Source: Lysobacter sp. K5869 (GTDB lineage Bacteria; Pseudomonadota; Gammaproteobacteria; Xanthomonadales; Xanthomonadaceae). From it: a DNA stretch of 64,000 bases. The position numbers were made by a program, and so were the translations under genes. Positions 56,108 through 64,000 of the stretch are shown here, in pieces. Each line of letters starts with the position of its first letter. Positions within the stretch are counted from its first letter, which is position 1. The stretch is from assembly GCF_018847975.1 (NCBI RefSeq), contig NZ_CP072597.1, forward strand, positions 5,061,001-5,125,000. Reading direction: 5' to 3'. The notes under the pieces are model-generated. The model was not told the DNA's origin and did not search any database. It saw only the letters and a program-made list of their open reading frames with translations.

Positions 56108-56491
56108 ATGAAACCCGTCCCCTTCGCCGCCTCGCTCGCCTGCGCGCTCGCGCTGGCCGCCTGCGCCCACGCCGGCGGCGAAGGCCGCAGCCTCGCCGCC
56201 GGACAATCCGCGCAACTGCATCCCGGCGACAGCGTCGCCCTGCCCGACCGCTCGCGCCTGCGCTTCGTCCAGGTCGTCAACGATTCGCGCTGCCGCCCGA
56301 ACGTGCAGTGCATCCGCGCCGGCGAAGCGGTGCTGGCGTTCGAGCTGACCGGCGGCGACGGCGCCAAGTCGGCGCTGTCGTTCGACACCTCCGCCGAGCC
56401 GCGCCAACGCGCCGGCGCGTGGGTGGTGGAATTGCAGTCGCTGGATTTCGCCGAGCCGCCGCAGGCGACGGTGAAGGTCGAGGCGAACTGA
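56108..56491 (+). CDS. Putative lipoprotein, unknown
   Basis: A 127-residue protein with a lipobox (LALAAC, near residue 18) and a small beta-rich domain. Two Cys occur in DSRCRPNVQCIRAG, a pattern seen in several uncharacterised secreted proteins of xanthomonads. It stands alone, about 220 bases after the histidine phosphatase gene. No function is inferred. Confidence 0.75.
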   Translation: MKPVPFAASLACALALAACAHAGGEGRSLAAGQSAQLHPGDSVALPDRSRLRFVQVVNDSRCRPNVQCIRAGEAVLAFELTGGDGAKSALSFDTSAEPRQRAGAWVVELQSLDFAEPPQATVKVEAN

Positions 56492-56846
56492 GCCGCGCCG
56501 GCCGCCGGCCGGAACCTCCGCGCCCGAAGAGGACGTTCCCGCGGATTCCGCGGGTGCTTGTTCGGGGCCGAGCTGCGAATGCGGAGAAGCGGAGAAGCGG
56601 GGAACGAGGAACGAGGAACGAGGAACGAGTAATAGCTTGACCGCTGCCGCTCGCTTCTCGCTCTTCCGCCCTCGTTGCCTAAAGTCCCCGCCCACGCAAC
56701 AAACGGCCGCGAAAACGCCGGTCGCGCGGGGCCGCCCCGCTCGGACACCACCCCGCCACGCGCAACACCGAGTTGCGCTCGCGGTCGCGCGATTGCAGCC
56801 CAGACGTGCCACTCTGCCGGCATCGATCCCGCAGGAGAGCCCGTCC
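56492..56846. other. Intergenic region with tandem heptamers
   Basis: About 355 bases before the pirin gene. It holds four tandem GGAACGA units (56601-56628) and two GCGGAGAA units just before them. I see no supported gene. Confidence 0.6.
56601..56628. repeat. Four tandem copies of GGAACGA
   Basis: Exact 7-bp repeats, preceded by GCGGAGAAGCGGAGAAGCG. A short tandem tract of this kind could vary in copy number by slippage. Confidence 0.9.
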
Positions 56847-57707
56847 ATGACCATCCTCGTCGCGCCGCGCGTTCACGACCTCGGCGGCTTCCAGGTGCGC
56901 CGCGCCGTGCCCAGCCTGCAGGCCCGTTCGGTCGGGCCGTTCGTGTTCGTCGATCACATGGGCCCGGCCGAATTCGCCGCCGGCCAGGGCATCGACGTGC
57001 GCCCGCATCCGCACATCGGGCTGGCCACGGTCACCTTCTTGTGGGCCGGCGCCATCGGCCACCGCGACACCCTGGGCAGCGTGCAGGACATCCATCCCGG
57101 CGACGTGAACTGGATGACCGCCGGCCGCGGCATCGCCCATTCCGAACGCACGCCCGACGCGCCGCGCGCCAGCGGCCAGGCCGTGCACGGCCTGCAGACC
57201 TGGGTGGCGCTGCCGCGCTCGTTCGAGGAAACCGCGCCGGCCTTCCATCACCATCCCGCCGCGACCCTGCCGCAGCAGCGCCGCGACGGCGCCTGGCTGC
57301 GCATCGTCGCCGGCCGCGGCTTCGGCGAGGAATCGCCGGTGCGGGTGTTCGCCGACACGCTCTACGTCGCCATCGATCTGGACCCCGACGCCGAGCTCGA
57401 TATCGAGGACAGCCACGCCGAGCGCGCCCTGTACATCCTGGAAGGCCAGTCGCAGCTCGACGGCGCCGACCTGCCGGAGAAGCACCTGATCGTGCTCGAC
57501 CCCGGCACCCGCCCGCGCCTGCGCGCCCAGACCCCGCTCAAGGCCATGCTGCTCGGCGGCGAGCCGCTCGACGGCCCGCGCCACCTGTGGTGGAACTTCG
57601 TGTCCAGCTCGCGCGAGCGCATCGAGCAAGCTAAACAGGACTGGGCGCAGGGCCGCTTCGGCCAGATCCCGGGCGAGCACGAATTCATCCCGCTGCCGGA
57701 GCGATAG
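56847..57707 (+). CDS. Pirin-family protein
   Basis: A 286-residue bicupin. The iron-binding motif is RPHPHIGLATVTFLWAG (about 52-68) with further ligands in HRDTLGSVQDIHPGDVNWM. MTAGRGIAHSER is a family block. Bacterial pirins act as quercetinases or as redox modulators, and the role here is open. GGAG lies before the ATG at 56847. It is a different subtype from the second pirin at 60019. Confidence 0.9.
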   Translation: MTILVAPRVHDLGGFQVRRAVPSLQARSVGPFVFVDHMGPAEFAAGQGIDVRPHPHIGLATVTFLWAGAIGHRDTLGSVQDIHPGDVNWMTAGRGIAHSERTPDAPRASGQAVHGLQTWVALPRSFEETAPAFHHHPAATLPQQRRDGAWLRIVAGRGFGEESPVRVFADTLYVAIDLDPDAELDIEDSHAERALYILEGQSQLDGADLPEKHLIVLDPGTRPRLRAQTPLKAMLLGGEPLDGPRHLWWNFVSSSRERIEQAKQDWAQGRFGQIPGEHEFIPLPER

Positions 57708-57834
57708 ATTTTTCCGAATCTGCCCTAAGACTTTGCATAAGCGTTTGTCAATCCCCGCAAACTCGACTAAGGTCACGGTCGAGGGCTCTCGCAACACTGC
57801 TTAAACCATCAGCCGGTTTTCAGGGGGACGTGTC

Positions 57835-58305
57835 GTGAAGTCATGGGGGAAGGGCCGCGCGTTGCCGTGGCTGGGATTGCTGTTCGTTCTGTGCGCCACC
57901 GCCAAGGCCCAAGAGGCCGCGCCGGCGCAGGGCAATTGCCCGATGTTGCCGGCGTCCACCGGCCTGCATTGGGAATACCGCGGCACCGCCGATACGGATT
58001 TCTGCCGCGCGCTGCGCGAGGACGGCAGCGAGGCGTTCGGCCTCTACATCGCCGCCAAGCAACCGTTCGAGCCCAAGCGCAGCAACCGCGCCGAGGACGC
58101 CACCATCGACGGCAAGCAGATCCACTGGTACCGCAGCGAAATCGCCGGCAAACCGGAAGTGCAGGCGCGCGAAACCCTGATCGAGGTCGGCAACGGCAAG
58201 ATCGCCCACGTGTGGCTGCAGGCGCAGTCGCAGGATCAGCTCAAGGAGGTCCTCGGCCAGACCGAGGGCTTGCGATTTCAGTCGTCCCGACTGAGCAGCA
58301 AGTAA
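57835..58305 (+). CDS. Secreted protein, unknown
   Basis: A 156-residue protein with a signal peptide (LPWLGLLFVLCATAKAQ) starting at the GTG at 57835, preceded by AGGGGGA. The mature domain has two Cys (GNCPMLP, TDFCRAL) and a compact alpha/beta appearance. I recognise no family. A terminator lies 29 bases after the stop, so it is a single-gene unit. Confidence 0.78.
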   Translation: MKSWGKGRALPWLGLLFVLCATAKAQEAAPAQGNCPMLPASTGLHWEYRGTADTDFCRALREDGSEAFGLYIAAKQPFEPKRSNRAEDATIDGKQIHWYRSEIAGKPEVQARETLIEVGNGKIAHVWLQAQSQDQLKEVLGQTEGLRFQSSRLSSK

Positions 58306-58333
58306 ACCGCCTCATCACATCGCAAATGATCCG

Positions 58334-58366
58334 ATGCCACCGTCCCTGGGCGGTGGCATTTGTTTT
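58334..58366 (+). terminator. Rho-independent terminator
   Basis: A 9-bp stem (ATGCCACCG / CGGTGGCAT) with an 8-base loop and a T-rich tail (TTTGTTTT). Confidence 0.88.
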
Positions 58367-58549
58367 GCCGCTTCAGGGGTGATTTTTGTGACGCGTTGCA
58401 CATTTTCCCGGGTTCGCGCAGCATGAGAATCGGCCTGGCTGAACAGGGTCCGCGTTAACGCCGCTCCCTGCTGAACAGGCGCGATCGTCGATCCCGGGGC
58501 CGCTGTCTCTCGCAAGAGAGTCGCCCATCCCTCTTTAAGGAAAGACATC

Positions 58550-59263
58550 ATGATCAAGCGACTGGGTGCGGAGTTCATCGGTACCTTCTGGCTGGTGCTC
58601 GGCGGTTGCGGCAGCGCCGTGCTCGCGGCCAATTTCGGCGGCGCCGGCAACCCGCTCGGCATCGGCCTGCTCGGCGTGGCGCTGGCGTTCGGCCTGACCG
58701 TGCTGACCGGCGCCTACGCGCTGGGCCACATCTCCGGCGGCCACTTCAATCCGGCGGTGAGCTTCGGCTTGTGGGCCGGCGGCCGCTTCCCCGCCAAAGA
58801 CTTGTTGCCCTACATCGTCGCCCAGGTGCTCGGCGCGATCCTCGCCGGCTTCATCCTGTTCCACATCGCCAGCGGCACCGGCAGCTTCAGCATCGATCCC
58901 AACGCGGCCGGCGCCTTCGCCAGCAACGGCTACGACCTGATGTCGCCGGGCGGCTATTCCGCGGCCTCGGCGTTCCTGACCGAAGTGGTGATGACCGCGA
59001 TGTTCCTGGTGATCATCCTCGGCGCGACCCACAAGAACGCGCCGGCCGGCTTCGCGCCGATCGCCATCGGCCTGGGCCTGACCTTGATCCACCTCATCAG
59101 CATTCCGGTGACCAACACCTCGGTGAATCCGGCGCGCTCGACCGGCGTGGCCCTGTTCGCGGGCAGCGCAGCGCTGGGGCAGCTGTGGATGTTCTGGGTG
59201 GCGCCGATCCTGGGCGGCCTGATCGGCGGCGCGGTGTATCGGTGGTTGGGCAAGGACGACTGA
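58550..59263 (+). CDS. aqpZ: Aquaporin Z
   Basis: A 237-residue inner-membrane water channel with six membrane helices. Both half-helix motifs are complete, [10 protein letters not shown] (63-72) and [11 protein letters not shown] near 184-194, with the small-pore residues of the AqpZ type nearby. Length is normal. It has its own terminator, and a 180-base leader lies between the previous terminator and the start codon. Confidence 0.96.
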   Translation: MIKRLGAEFIGTFWLVLGGCGSAVLAANFGGAGNPLGIGLLGVALAFGLTVLTGAYALGHISGGHFNPAVSFGLWAGGRFPAKDLLPYIVAQVLGAILAGFILFHIASGTGSFSIDPNAAGAFASNGYDLMSPGGYSAASAFLTEVVMTAMFLVIILGATHKNAPAGFAPIAIGLGLTLIHLISIPVTNTSVNPARSTGVALFAGSAALGQLWMFWVAPILGGLIGGAVYRWLGKDD

Positions 59264-59283
59264 GGGCGGTGGGTCGGTAACGG

Positions 59284-59310
59284 AAAAGCCGCGCGGTTGC
59301 GCGGCTTTTT
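59284..59310 (+). terminator. Rho-independent terminator of aqpZ
   Basis: An 11-bp stem (AAAAGCCGCGC / GCGCGGCTTTT) with a GGTT loop and a T-run. Confidence 0.92.
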
Positions 59311-59344
59311 CGTTTGGGGGGCGGTTCCGTCGTTGTTGGGTTGG

Positions 59345-59496
59345 CGCGGTCGCAGCTTGCGCAGCTCCTACAGGGGCTCCGGCGGGTTTCGTTTCCGACT
59401 GTAGGAGCTGCGCAAGCTGCGACCGCGCCACCTCGGTTACGGCGAAACCCGCATCGCAGCCGCGCATCCGCGGTCGCGGCTTACGCCGCCCCTATA
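59345..59496. repeat. Variant cluster of the dispersed palindrome
   Basis: Copies at 59345-59376 (minus) and 59399-59429 (plus) carry the compensated change GGAGCTGCG with CGCAGCTTGC. A third copy with a normal core lies at 59470-59496 (minus). Compensating changes on both arms suggest pressure to keep the fold. Confidence 0.85.
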
Positions 59497-59499
59497 CGA

Positions 59500-59760
59500 C
59501 TAGCGCGCGGTTTTCTGGCCTACGGCGATGCCGGCGAGATCGATCGCGGTTTTCTGCAGCTGCGCGGCGATGGCCGCGTCGCCGACGCCTTCGGCGGCGT
59601 CGAGCATCTGGTACACCGCTTGCAACTGGCGCAGGCCGCGCGGCGGCACTTTCTTGATCTTGCCGCCGACGATGACGAAGCCGCCGGCGCCCGAGGCGAC
59701 TCCGGCCGAGACGTAGCTGGCGACGATGACGAACTGGCGCGGATCGATGCGGGTGGCCAT
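59500..59760 (-). CDS. Small conserved-looking protein, unknown
   Basis: An 86-residue protein beginning MATRIDPRQFVIVASYVSAG, with AGGAG eight bases before the ATG. A glycine-rich hydrophobic stretch (GVASGAGGFVIVGGKIKKVP) is followed by an amphipathic C-terminal helix. No signal peptide and no family I recognise. The good ribosome site and separated position support it as real. Confidence 0.6.
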   Translation of the reverse strand: MATRIDPRQFVIVASYVSAGVASGAGGFVIVGGKIKKVPPRGLRQLQAVYQMLDAAEGVGDAAIAAQLQKTAIDLAGIAVGQKTAR

Positions 59761-59958
59761 GACGGTGCTCCTGAAGAAAGCCGCGATTCGCGCGGCGCGT
59801 ACGCCGTGTGCGCGCACGCGCAAGCGCGCGGCGCGGCGGCACACTCAGGACAACGCGCGCGTTCGCGGCGCCCGGCCAAGCGCTGCATCGTTCGCGGCGT
59901 TCGCGCGCGACTCGCCGCGCGGCGCCGACGACGCGATGCGCAAACGCGGCGCGAACAA

Positions 59959-59987
59959 GAAAAAGGCCACGCCGGAGCGTGGCCTTT
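59959..59987 (-). terminator. Rho-independent terminator of the second pirin gene
   Basis: On the minus strand an 11-bp stem (AAAGGCCACGC / GCGTGGCCTTT) with a 4-base loop and a T-rich tail. Confidence 0.9.
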
Positions 59988-60018
59988 CTTCATCGCATCG
60001 GCGTCGTCGCGGCGCCGC

Positions 60019-60876
60019 TCAGAACTTGCCTTCCTGGAAATCGACGAACGCCTGCATGATTTCCTGCTTGGTGTTCATCACGAACGGACCGTAACGCGCC
60101 ACCGGCTCGCGCAGCGGCCGGCCGGCGACCACGATCAGGCGGCTGCCGCGGCCGGCATCGCCGAGCTTCAGCGTCGAACCGCCCGCCAACACCACCATTT
60201 CCTGCGCGTCGACCGCGCGCGCATCCTCGCCGTCGCCGAGCGACACACCGCCTTCGTACACGTAGACGAACGCGTTGTGGCCTTCGGGCAGTTCGTACTC
60301 CCAGGCCGCGCCGGACTGCAGCTCGACGTCGATGTAGACCGGGTCGGTCGCCGGCTGGCGGATCGGCCCGCGCACGTCGCCGATCTGGCCGGCGATCAGC
60401 TTCACCCGCACGCCGTCGGCCGGCGTCAGCTGGACGATGCGCTCGGGCGCGAACTCCTGATACTTGGGCTCGGTCATCTTCTCGCGCGCCGGCAGATTCA
60501 CCCACAGTTGGAAGCCGCGCATGCGGCCTTCCTCCTGCTCGGGCATCTCCGAATGCACCAGGCCGCGGCCGGCGGTCATCCACTGCACGCTGCCGGGCAC
60601 CAGCACGCCTTCGTTGCCGTGGTTGTCGCGATGGCGCATGCGGCCGTCGAGCATGTAGGTGACGGTCTCGAAGCCGCGGTGCGGGTGCTCGGGGAAACCG
60701 GCGAGGTAGTCCTCGGGCTGGTCGGTGCCGAACTCGTCGAGCAGCAGGAACGGATCGAGGTCGGGCAACTGCGGCCCGCCGATGACGCGGGTCAGGCGGA
60801 CGCCCGCACCGTCGGACGTGGCCTGGCCGCGCAGCTTGCGGCCGACGCGGGCGTAAGTGGTGGCGGTGGTGGCCAT
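60019..60876 (-). CDS. Pirin-family protein (YhhW/quercetinase-like)
   Basis: A 285-residue bicupin. The metal site is FPEHPHRGFETVTYMLDG (61-78) with MRHRDNHGNEG, followed by MTAGRGLVHSEMPEQEEG. These are the quercetinase-type pirin blocks. Product could dioxygenate flavonols or respond to redox state. AGGAG lies before the ATG at 60876, and it has a terminator. It shares only the fold with the pirin at 56847. Confidence 0.9.
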   Translation of the reverse strand: MATTATTYARVGRKLRGQATSDGAGVRLTRVIGGPQLPDLDPFLLLDEFGTDQPEDYLAGFPEHPHRGFETVTYMLDGRMRHRDNHGNEGVLVPGSVQWMTAGRGLVHSEMPEQEEGRMRGFQLWVNLPAREKMTEPKYQEFAPERIVQLTPADGVRVKLIAGQIGDVRGPIRQPATDPVYIDVELQSGAAWEYELPEGHNAFVYVYEGGVSLGDGEDARAVDAQEMVVLAGGSTLKLGDAGRGSRLIVVAGRPLREPVARYGPFVMNTKQEIMQAFVDFQEGKF

Positions 60877-61197
60877 GGGCCTTGCTCCTAAGGGATCGCC
60901 GGATTGGCGCTGGAGCTAGGATGCCACTGCATTTTCAGAACGATACGACCAAAACTGCAATCATCCGTAACAAAAACGGAACGAAAGCCCCCGGAGCCCC
61001 TGTAGGAGCGGCGCGAGCCGCGACCGCGACAACCCAACTACGCCGAAACCTCCGCCGCGAGCGGAACCCCCGCAGTCGCGGCTCGCGCCGCTCCTACCGG
61101 GAGCCTTCGGCGGTTACGGCGCGGACCACGGCTACCGCGCCTTAACCGAGCCAGCGACGCTTCCCGTCGGATCGCGTTCGAGAACCTCAAGGCCCGA
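60877..61197. other. Intergenic region with repeat pair
   Basis: About 320 bases between the pirin start and the immunity-like gene. It holds an inverted pair of the dispersed palindrome (60999-61028 and 61072-61102), and no supported gene. Confidence 0.6.
60999..61102. repeat. Inverted pair of the GGAGCGGCG palindrome
   Basis: A plus copy (60999-61028) and a minus copy (61072-61102, AGTCGCGG variant) about 45 bases apart. Confidence 0.85.
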
Positions 61198-61632
61198 TCA
61201 CAAAACCTGATTCGTCCATTTGCCCTTCACCGCGCTGAAGGTTTCTTTCTTGTCGATCCACCAGCGGTCGTGGGCGAACATCAGCGTGTAGCGCCGACGT
61301 TGCGTGTAATGCCGCATCGTCGGATGCGTCCACAGCGTTTCCAACATGCACTTCCTGCCGAGATCCTCCGCGCCGACGACGCTTTCGTTGGCCGGGTCGT
61401 ATTCGGGCGGGAAGCCGACATCGGGGCCGGCCAGGCGGCCGGTCTTGCGCTCTTTCGCGGTCAGGAAGCGAGCGTAGATCGCGTTCAACCCGGTCCGGAT
61501 GCGCTCCAGGTGCGGCTCCAGCCCGCCGTTTTCGGGGCGGCTGAGCGCGTAGGCCTCGACCTCCCATGCGTTCATCGCCGCGGCGAAATCGGCGAACAAC
61601 GCCTGCGCATCCTGAGTCCGTTGATCGTCCAT
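61198..61632 (-). CDS. NTF2-fold immunity-like protein (RhsIA type)
   Basis: A 144-residue cytoplasmic protein. The block order (FADFAAAMNAWEVEAY near 13-28, then a FLTAKERKTGR segment, GFPPEYDPANES and a C-terminal DRWWIDKKETFSAVKGKW) resembles the NTF2-fold immunity family (PF15655, RhsIA-like), which protects against contact-dependent toxins. The start is the ATG at 61632. No Rhs or other polymorphic toxin gene is next to it in this window, so it is an orphan or has another role. Family assignment is by eye. Confidence 0.62.
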   Translation of the reverse strand: MDDQRTQDAQALFADFAAAMNAWEVEAYALSRPENGGLEPHLERIRTGLNAIYARFLTAKERKTGRLAGPDVGFPPEYDPANESVVGAEDLGRKCMLETLWTHPTMRHYTQRRRYTLMFAHDRWWIDKKETFSAVKGKWTNQVL

Positions 61633-61681
61633 GCATCGACCTCGTTTGCGTCTGCGTCGGGAGATGACCGGCGCTCGCGCC

Positions 61682-62275
61682 TCAGCCCGCCGCGCGGGTG
61701 TAGACGTACACCGTCGCCGGCGGCACGTTGCGCAGCACGAACTCGCCGCGGCGCACGCGCAGCGACAGTTGCCGCGCCACCGCATCGGCAACCGGCGCGG
61801 CCGGGCCGTAGGTGAACTGCACGAACACGCCGCCGGGGCGCAGGCACTGGAACGCGGCGGCGATGATGTCGCGCTGCAAGGGATGCGGCATCGCCAGCAA
61901 GCCGAGCCCGGACACCACCGCGTCGGCCGGGCCGTCGCTCAGATAGCCCTGCTCGCGCGCCAGCGCCGGCAGCATGCGCGCGTCGCCGAGCAGCACCGGC
62001 ACGCGCGGGAAGCGCACCTGCAGGTGCGCGTGCAGCTCTTCGTTGAGCTCCAGCACCAGCAGGTCCTGATCGCGGATGCCGGCGTCGAGCAAGGCGCGGG
62101 TGATCGCGCCGGTGCCGCCGCCGAGTTCGATCACGCGCGCCGCGTCGTCGGGCAGTTCGGCGATCATCGCCGCGGCCAGTTCCGCGCTCGACGGCGCCAC
62201 CGCGGCCACCCGCAGCGGGTTCTTGAGCCACTGGCGGAAGAACGTCCAGGCGCCGGGTTTGCGCTGCGGCTTCAT
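61682..62275 (-). CDS. Class I methyltransferase, phospholipid N-methyltransferase-like
   Basis: A 197-residue methyltransferase. The N-terminus FFRQWLKNPLRVAAVAPSSA is typical of the Sm-PmtA-type phospholipid N-methyltransferases, the SAM loop is IELGGGTGAITRALL (about 64-78), and GLGLLAMPHPLQRDIIA and LRPGGVFVQFTYG follow. The substrate may be phosphatidylethanolamine. The ATG at 62275 starts the conserved region. It is about 50 bases from rlmKL on the same strand. Confidence 0.82.
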   Translation of the reverse strand: MKPQRKPGAWTFFRQWLKNPLRVAAVAPSSAELAAAMIAELPDDAARVIELGGGTGAITRALLDAGIRDQDLLVLELNEELHAHLQVRFPRVPVLLGDARMLPALAREQGYLSDGPADAVVSGLGLLAMPHPLQRDIIAAAFQCLRPGGVFVQFTYGPAAPVADAVARQLSLRVRRGEFVLRNVPPATVYVYTRAAG

Positions 62276-62324
62276 GCGCGGCTCCGCGGCGCGGCGACGA
62301 GGCAAGCGATGGTCGAGGCGATCA

Positions 62325-64000
62325 TCAGCGCGGCTCCAGTCGCCAGCAGCGGTGGATGCGCGCATCGCGCTCGAAGTCCGGCGGAATCGTCGCGGCGGTG
62401 ATGTCCTCGCAGCGCGCGAACTGGGCGATGGCGTCCTCGTCCAGGCGGAAGCGGCGGAAGTTGTTGGAGAAATACAGCACGCCGTTGTCGGCCAGACGCG
62501 CCACCGCCGCGCGCAGCAAGCGCACGTGTTCGCGCTGGATGTCGAAATCGTCGGCGCGCGCGGAGTTGGAGAACGTCGGCGGGTCGCAGAAGATCAGGTC
62601 GAAGCGGCCGCGGTCGGCCTCCAGCCAGGCGATCGCGTCGGCGTGGATCAAGCGGTGCTGGGCGCCGCCGATGCCGTTCTCGCGCAGGTTGTCGGCGCAC
62701 CATTGCAGGTAGGTCGCCGACAGATCGACCGTGGTGGTTTCCGCCGCGCCGCCGACCGCCGCGTGCACGCTGGCCGCGCCGGTGTAGGCGAACAGGTTGA
62801 GGAAGCGCTTGTTGCGTGCCTCCTCGGCGATGCGCAGGCGGATCGGGCGGTGGTCGAGGAACAGGCCGGTGTCGAGATAATCGAACAGGTTCACGCGCAG
62901 GCGCGCGGCGCCCTCGCGCACCGGCACGAACTCGCCGCGCTGGTCGAACTGGCCGTACTTGCTGCCGCCCTTGCCGCGCGCGCGGGTCTTCAGCGCGATG
63001 CGGTCGCGCGGCACCTCGAACACTTCGCGCGCGGCCGCCAGCAGTTCGTTGCGGCGGCGGCGCTGGTCGGCTTCGGGGATGTCGGCCGGCGCGGCGTATT
63101 CCTGCACGTGCAGATAGACCCGCGGCGCGGCTTCGTCGCTGGCGTAGACGTCGATGGCCGCGGCGTATTCGGGCAGATCGGCGTCGTAGGCGCGGAAGCA
63201 GCTCACGCCCTCGCGCTGGCGCCAGGACTTGAGCTTGCGCAGGTTCTTGCGCAGCCGGTTGGCGACCATCTGCGCGCCTTCGCTGAGCGGCTGCGGCGCG
63301 GCGTCTTGTTCCTTGGCGCGCTGCTCGGCGTGGCCGACGCGGGCGATGGGATCGCAGACGATCAGCGCGCATTCGATCGCGCCGTTGAACAGCTGGTATT
63401 TCTTGCTCGCACGCAGGCCGGTGGCCTGGGCCAGCGCGGGATCGCCGCACAGCAGGCTGGCGCGCCACGACGGCACCAAGCGCTTGAGCGCGTCGCCGAG
63501 GCCGCGGTAAAGCGCGGGATCGGCGGCGAGGCGGGCGTCGTAGGGAGGGTTGCAGACGGCCAGTCCAACTGGGGTAGCCGAATCGCCAACCGCCGGAGAA
63601 CCGTCGGCGGAGCCGCGCGGCTGCCCGGCTTCGCTGTTGTTGTTCGCGCTGGCGGATTCGTCGCGGTGAAGCCCTGGATCACCGCTTTCGCGGGGATCAC
63701 GGTCGGAGGAGGACGTGGCGTCGTTCGCGACGTCGGCTCGCGCCGTCGCGCGCAACGGCTCCGGCACGACCCGCAACGACTCCACCGCCGCCACGTCCCA
63801 GCGGATCAATCCCGCCAAACCCGCCATCGCCTCGTTCTCGCGCGCCGCGCGGATCGCCTGCGGGTCGATATCGCTGCCGGCGAACACCGGCCGCAGCGCG
63901 GTCAAACCGGCGGTTTCGCGCGCGCGCGCTTCGTCGCACAGCGCGCGCCAGCCGGCGAAATCGAAGCCGCGCCAGCGCGTCGGCGGCAGCAGGCCGTGGC
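62325..64000 (-). CDS. rlmL: Bifunctional 23S rRNA methyltransferase RlmKL, 5' end off window
   Basis: The C-terminal 557 residues of RlmKL, which methylates G2445 (N2) and G2069 (N7) of 23S rRNA. The RlmL catalytic part has [12 protein letters not shown] and [16 protein letters not shown]. The RlmK part has [37 protein letters not shown] and [11 protein letters not shown]. Between the two RlmL motifs lies an extra segment of roughly 55 residues that contains a translated REP-type repeat ([16 protein letters not shown], 63661-63705). The frame stays open, so the protein is probably still made. The N-terminal THUMP region lies beyond the window. Confidence 0.92.
   Translation of the reverse strand, partial: HGLLPPTRWRGFDFAGWRALCDEARARETAGLTALRPVFAGSDIDPQAIRAARENEAMAGLAGLIRWDVAAVESLRVVPEPLRATARADVANDATSSSDRDPRESGDPGLHRDESASANNNSEAGQPRGSADGSPAVGDSATPVGLAVCNPPYDARLAADPALYRGLGDALKRLVPSWRASLLCGDPALAQATGLRASKKYQLFNGAIECALIVCDPIARVGHAEQRAKEQDAAPQPLSEGAQMVANRLRKNLRKLKSWRQREGVSCFRAYDADLPEYAAAIDVYASDEAAPRVYLHVQEYAAPADIPEADQRRRRNELLAAAREVFEVPRDRIALKTRARGKGGSKYGQFDQRGEFVPVREGAARLRVNLFDYLDTGLFLDHRPIRLRIAEEARNKRFLNLFAYTGAASVHAAVGGAAETTTVDLSATYLQWCADNLRENGIGGAQHRLIHADAIAWLEADRGRFDLIFCDPPTFSNSARADDFDIQREHVRLLRAAVARLADNGVLYFSNNFRRFRLDEDAIAQFARCEDITAATIPPDFERDARIHRCWRLEPR
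63661..63705. repeat. REP-type element inside the rlmL reading frame
   Basis: GTGAAGCCCTGGATCACCGC-TTTC-GCGGGGATCACGG is a diverged copy of the element at 46945-46982, including the adjoining AAGCCCTGGAT. It is translated in frame on the minus strand. Confidence 0.82.

Overview
The window is one stretch of a very GC-rich (roughly 70 % G+C) gammaproteobacterial chromosome. Gene content, dense packing, frequent 4-nt start/stop overlaps, GTG and TTG starts, and a dispersed palindrome family (TGTAGGAGCGGCG-type) all point to the Xanthomonadaceae/Lysobacteraceae, most likely Lysobacter or a close relative. The taxon is inferred, not proven. I see no insertion sequence, prophage, CRISPR array or rRNA operon. 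There is one tRNA (Ser, CGA).

Layout. 1-2.9 kb: end of a dioxygenase-like gene, moaA translationally coupled to a metallo-beta-lactamase-fold hydrolase, and the Kdo kinase gene kdkA. 2.9-7.0 kb: a divergent LPS heptosyltransferase, a NADAR protein, an inner-membrane protein with a DUF6165 protein, tRNA-Ser with its terminator, and a PP2C phosphatase. 7.4-12.4 kb: dnaQ, rnhA, a yafS-like methyltransferase, gloB and an mltD-like transglycosylase, in the same neighbourhood order as in Escherichia coli. 12.5-18.1 kb: an acyltransferase, an NhaC antiporter, NAD-isocitrate dehydrogenase and a coupled glutaredoxin/AhpD-like pair. 18.4-26.3 kb: a BepA-like protease, then phoB-phoR-ppk-ppx, a phosphate-sensing and polyphosphate block with a good Pho box in front of phoB. 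26.3-33.5 kb: an acyl-CoA synthetase, the osmoregulated-glucan pair opgD-opgH, a glycosyltransferase coupled to a PAP2 phosphatase. 33.7-35.2 kb: a nitrilase-family hydrolase coupled to a GNAT acetyltransferase.

35.2-43.1 kb is the most unusual part. The creB-creC and creD genes of the envelope-stress regulon lie on the minus strand but are split by two large plus-strand genes of unknown function (PcfJ-like + DUF1266, and DUF4034-like + Sel1 repeats). A perfect cre tag (TTCAC-N6-TTCAC on the minus strand) lies between creD and this cassette.

43.2-49.0 kb: rlmJ, an eight-cysteine mini-protein, a DUF1963-type protein, a cation diffusion facilitator, a GNAT enzyme and an operon of three small secreted proteins that share one motif. 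49.2-58.3 kb: mfd, a GlcG/HbpS protein, an alpha/beta hydrolase, two lipoproteins, a pirin and a secreted protein. 58.5-64 kb: aqpZ, a small unknown, a second pirin, an orphan NTF2-fold immunity-like protein, a methyltransferase and the 3' part of rlmKL, which carries a REP-type repeat inside its reading frame.

Most of the window is ordinary core genome. The best candidates for something undescribed are the cassette inside the cre locus, the three-paralogue secreted operon, the repeat-bearing rlmKL and the cysteine-rich mini-protein.
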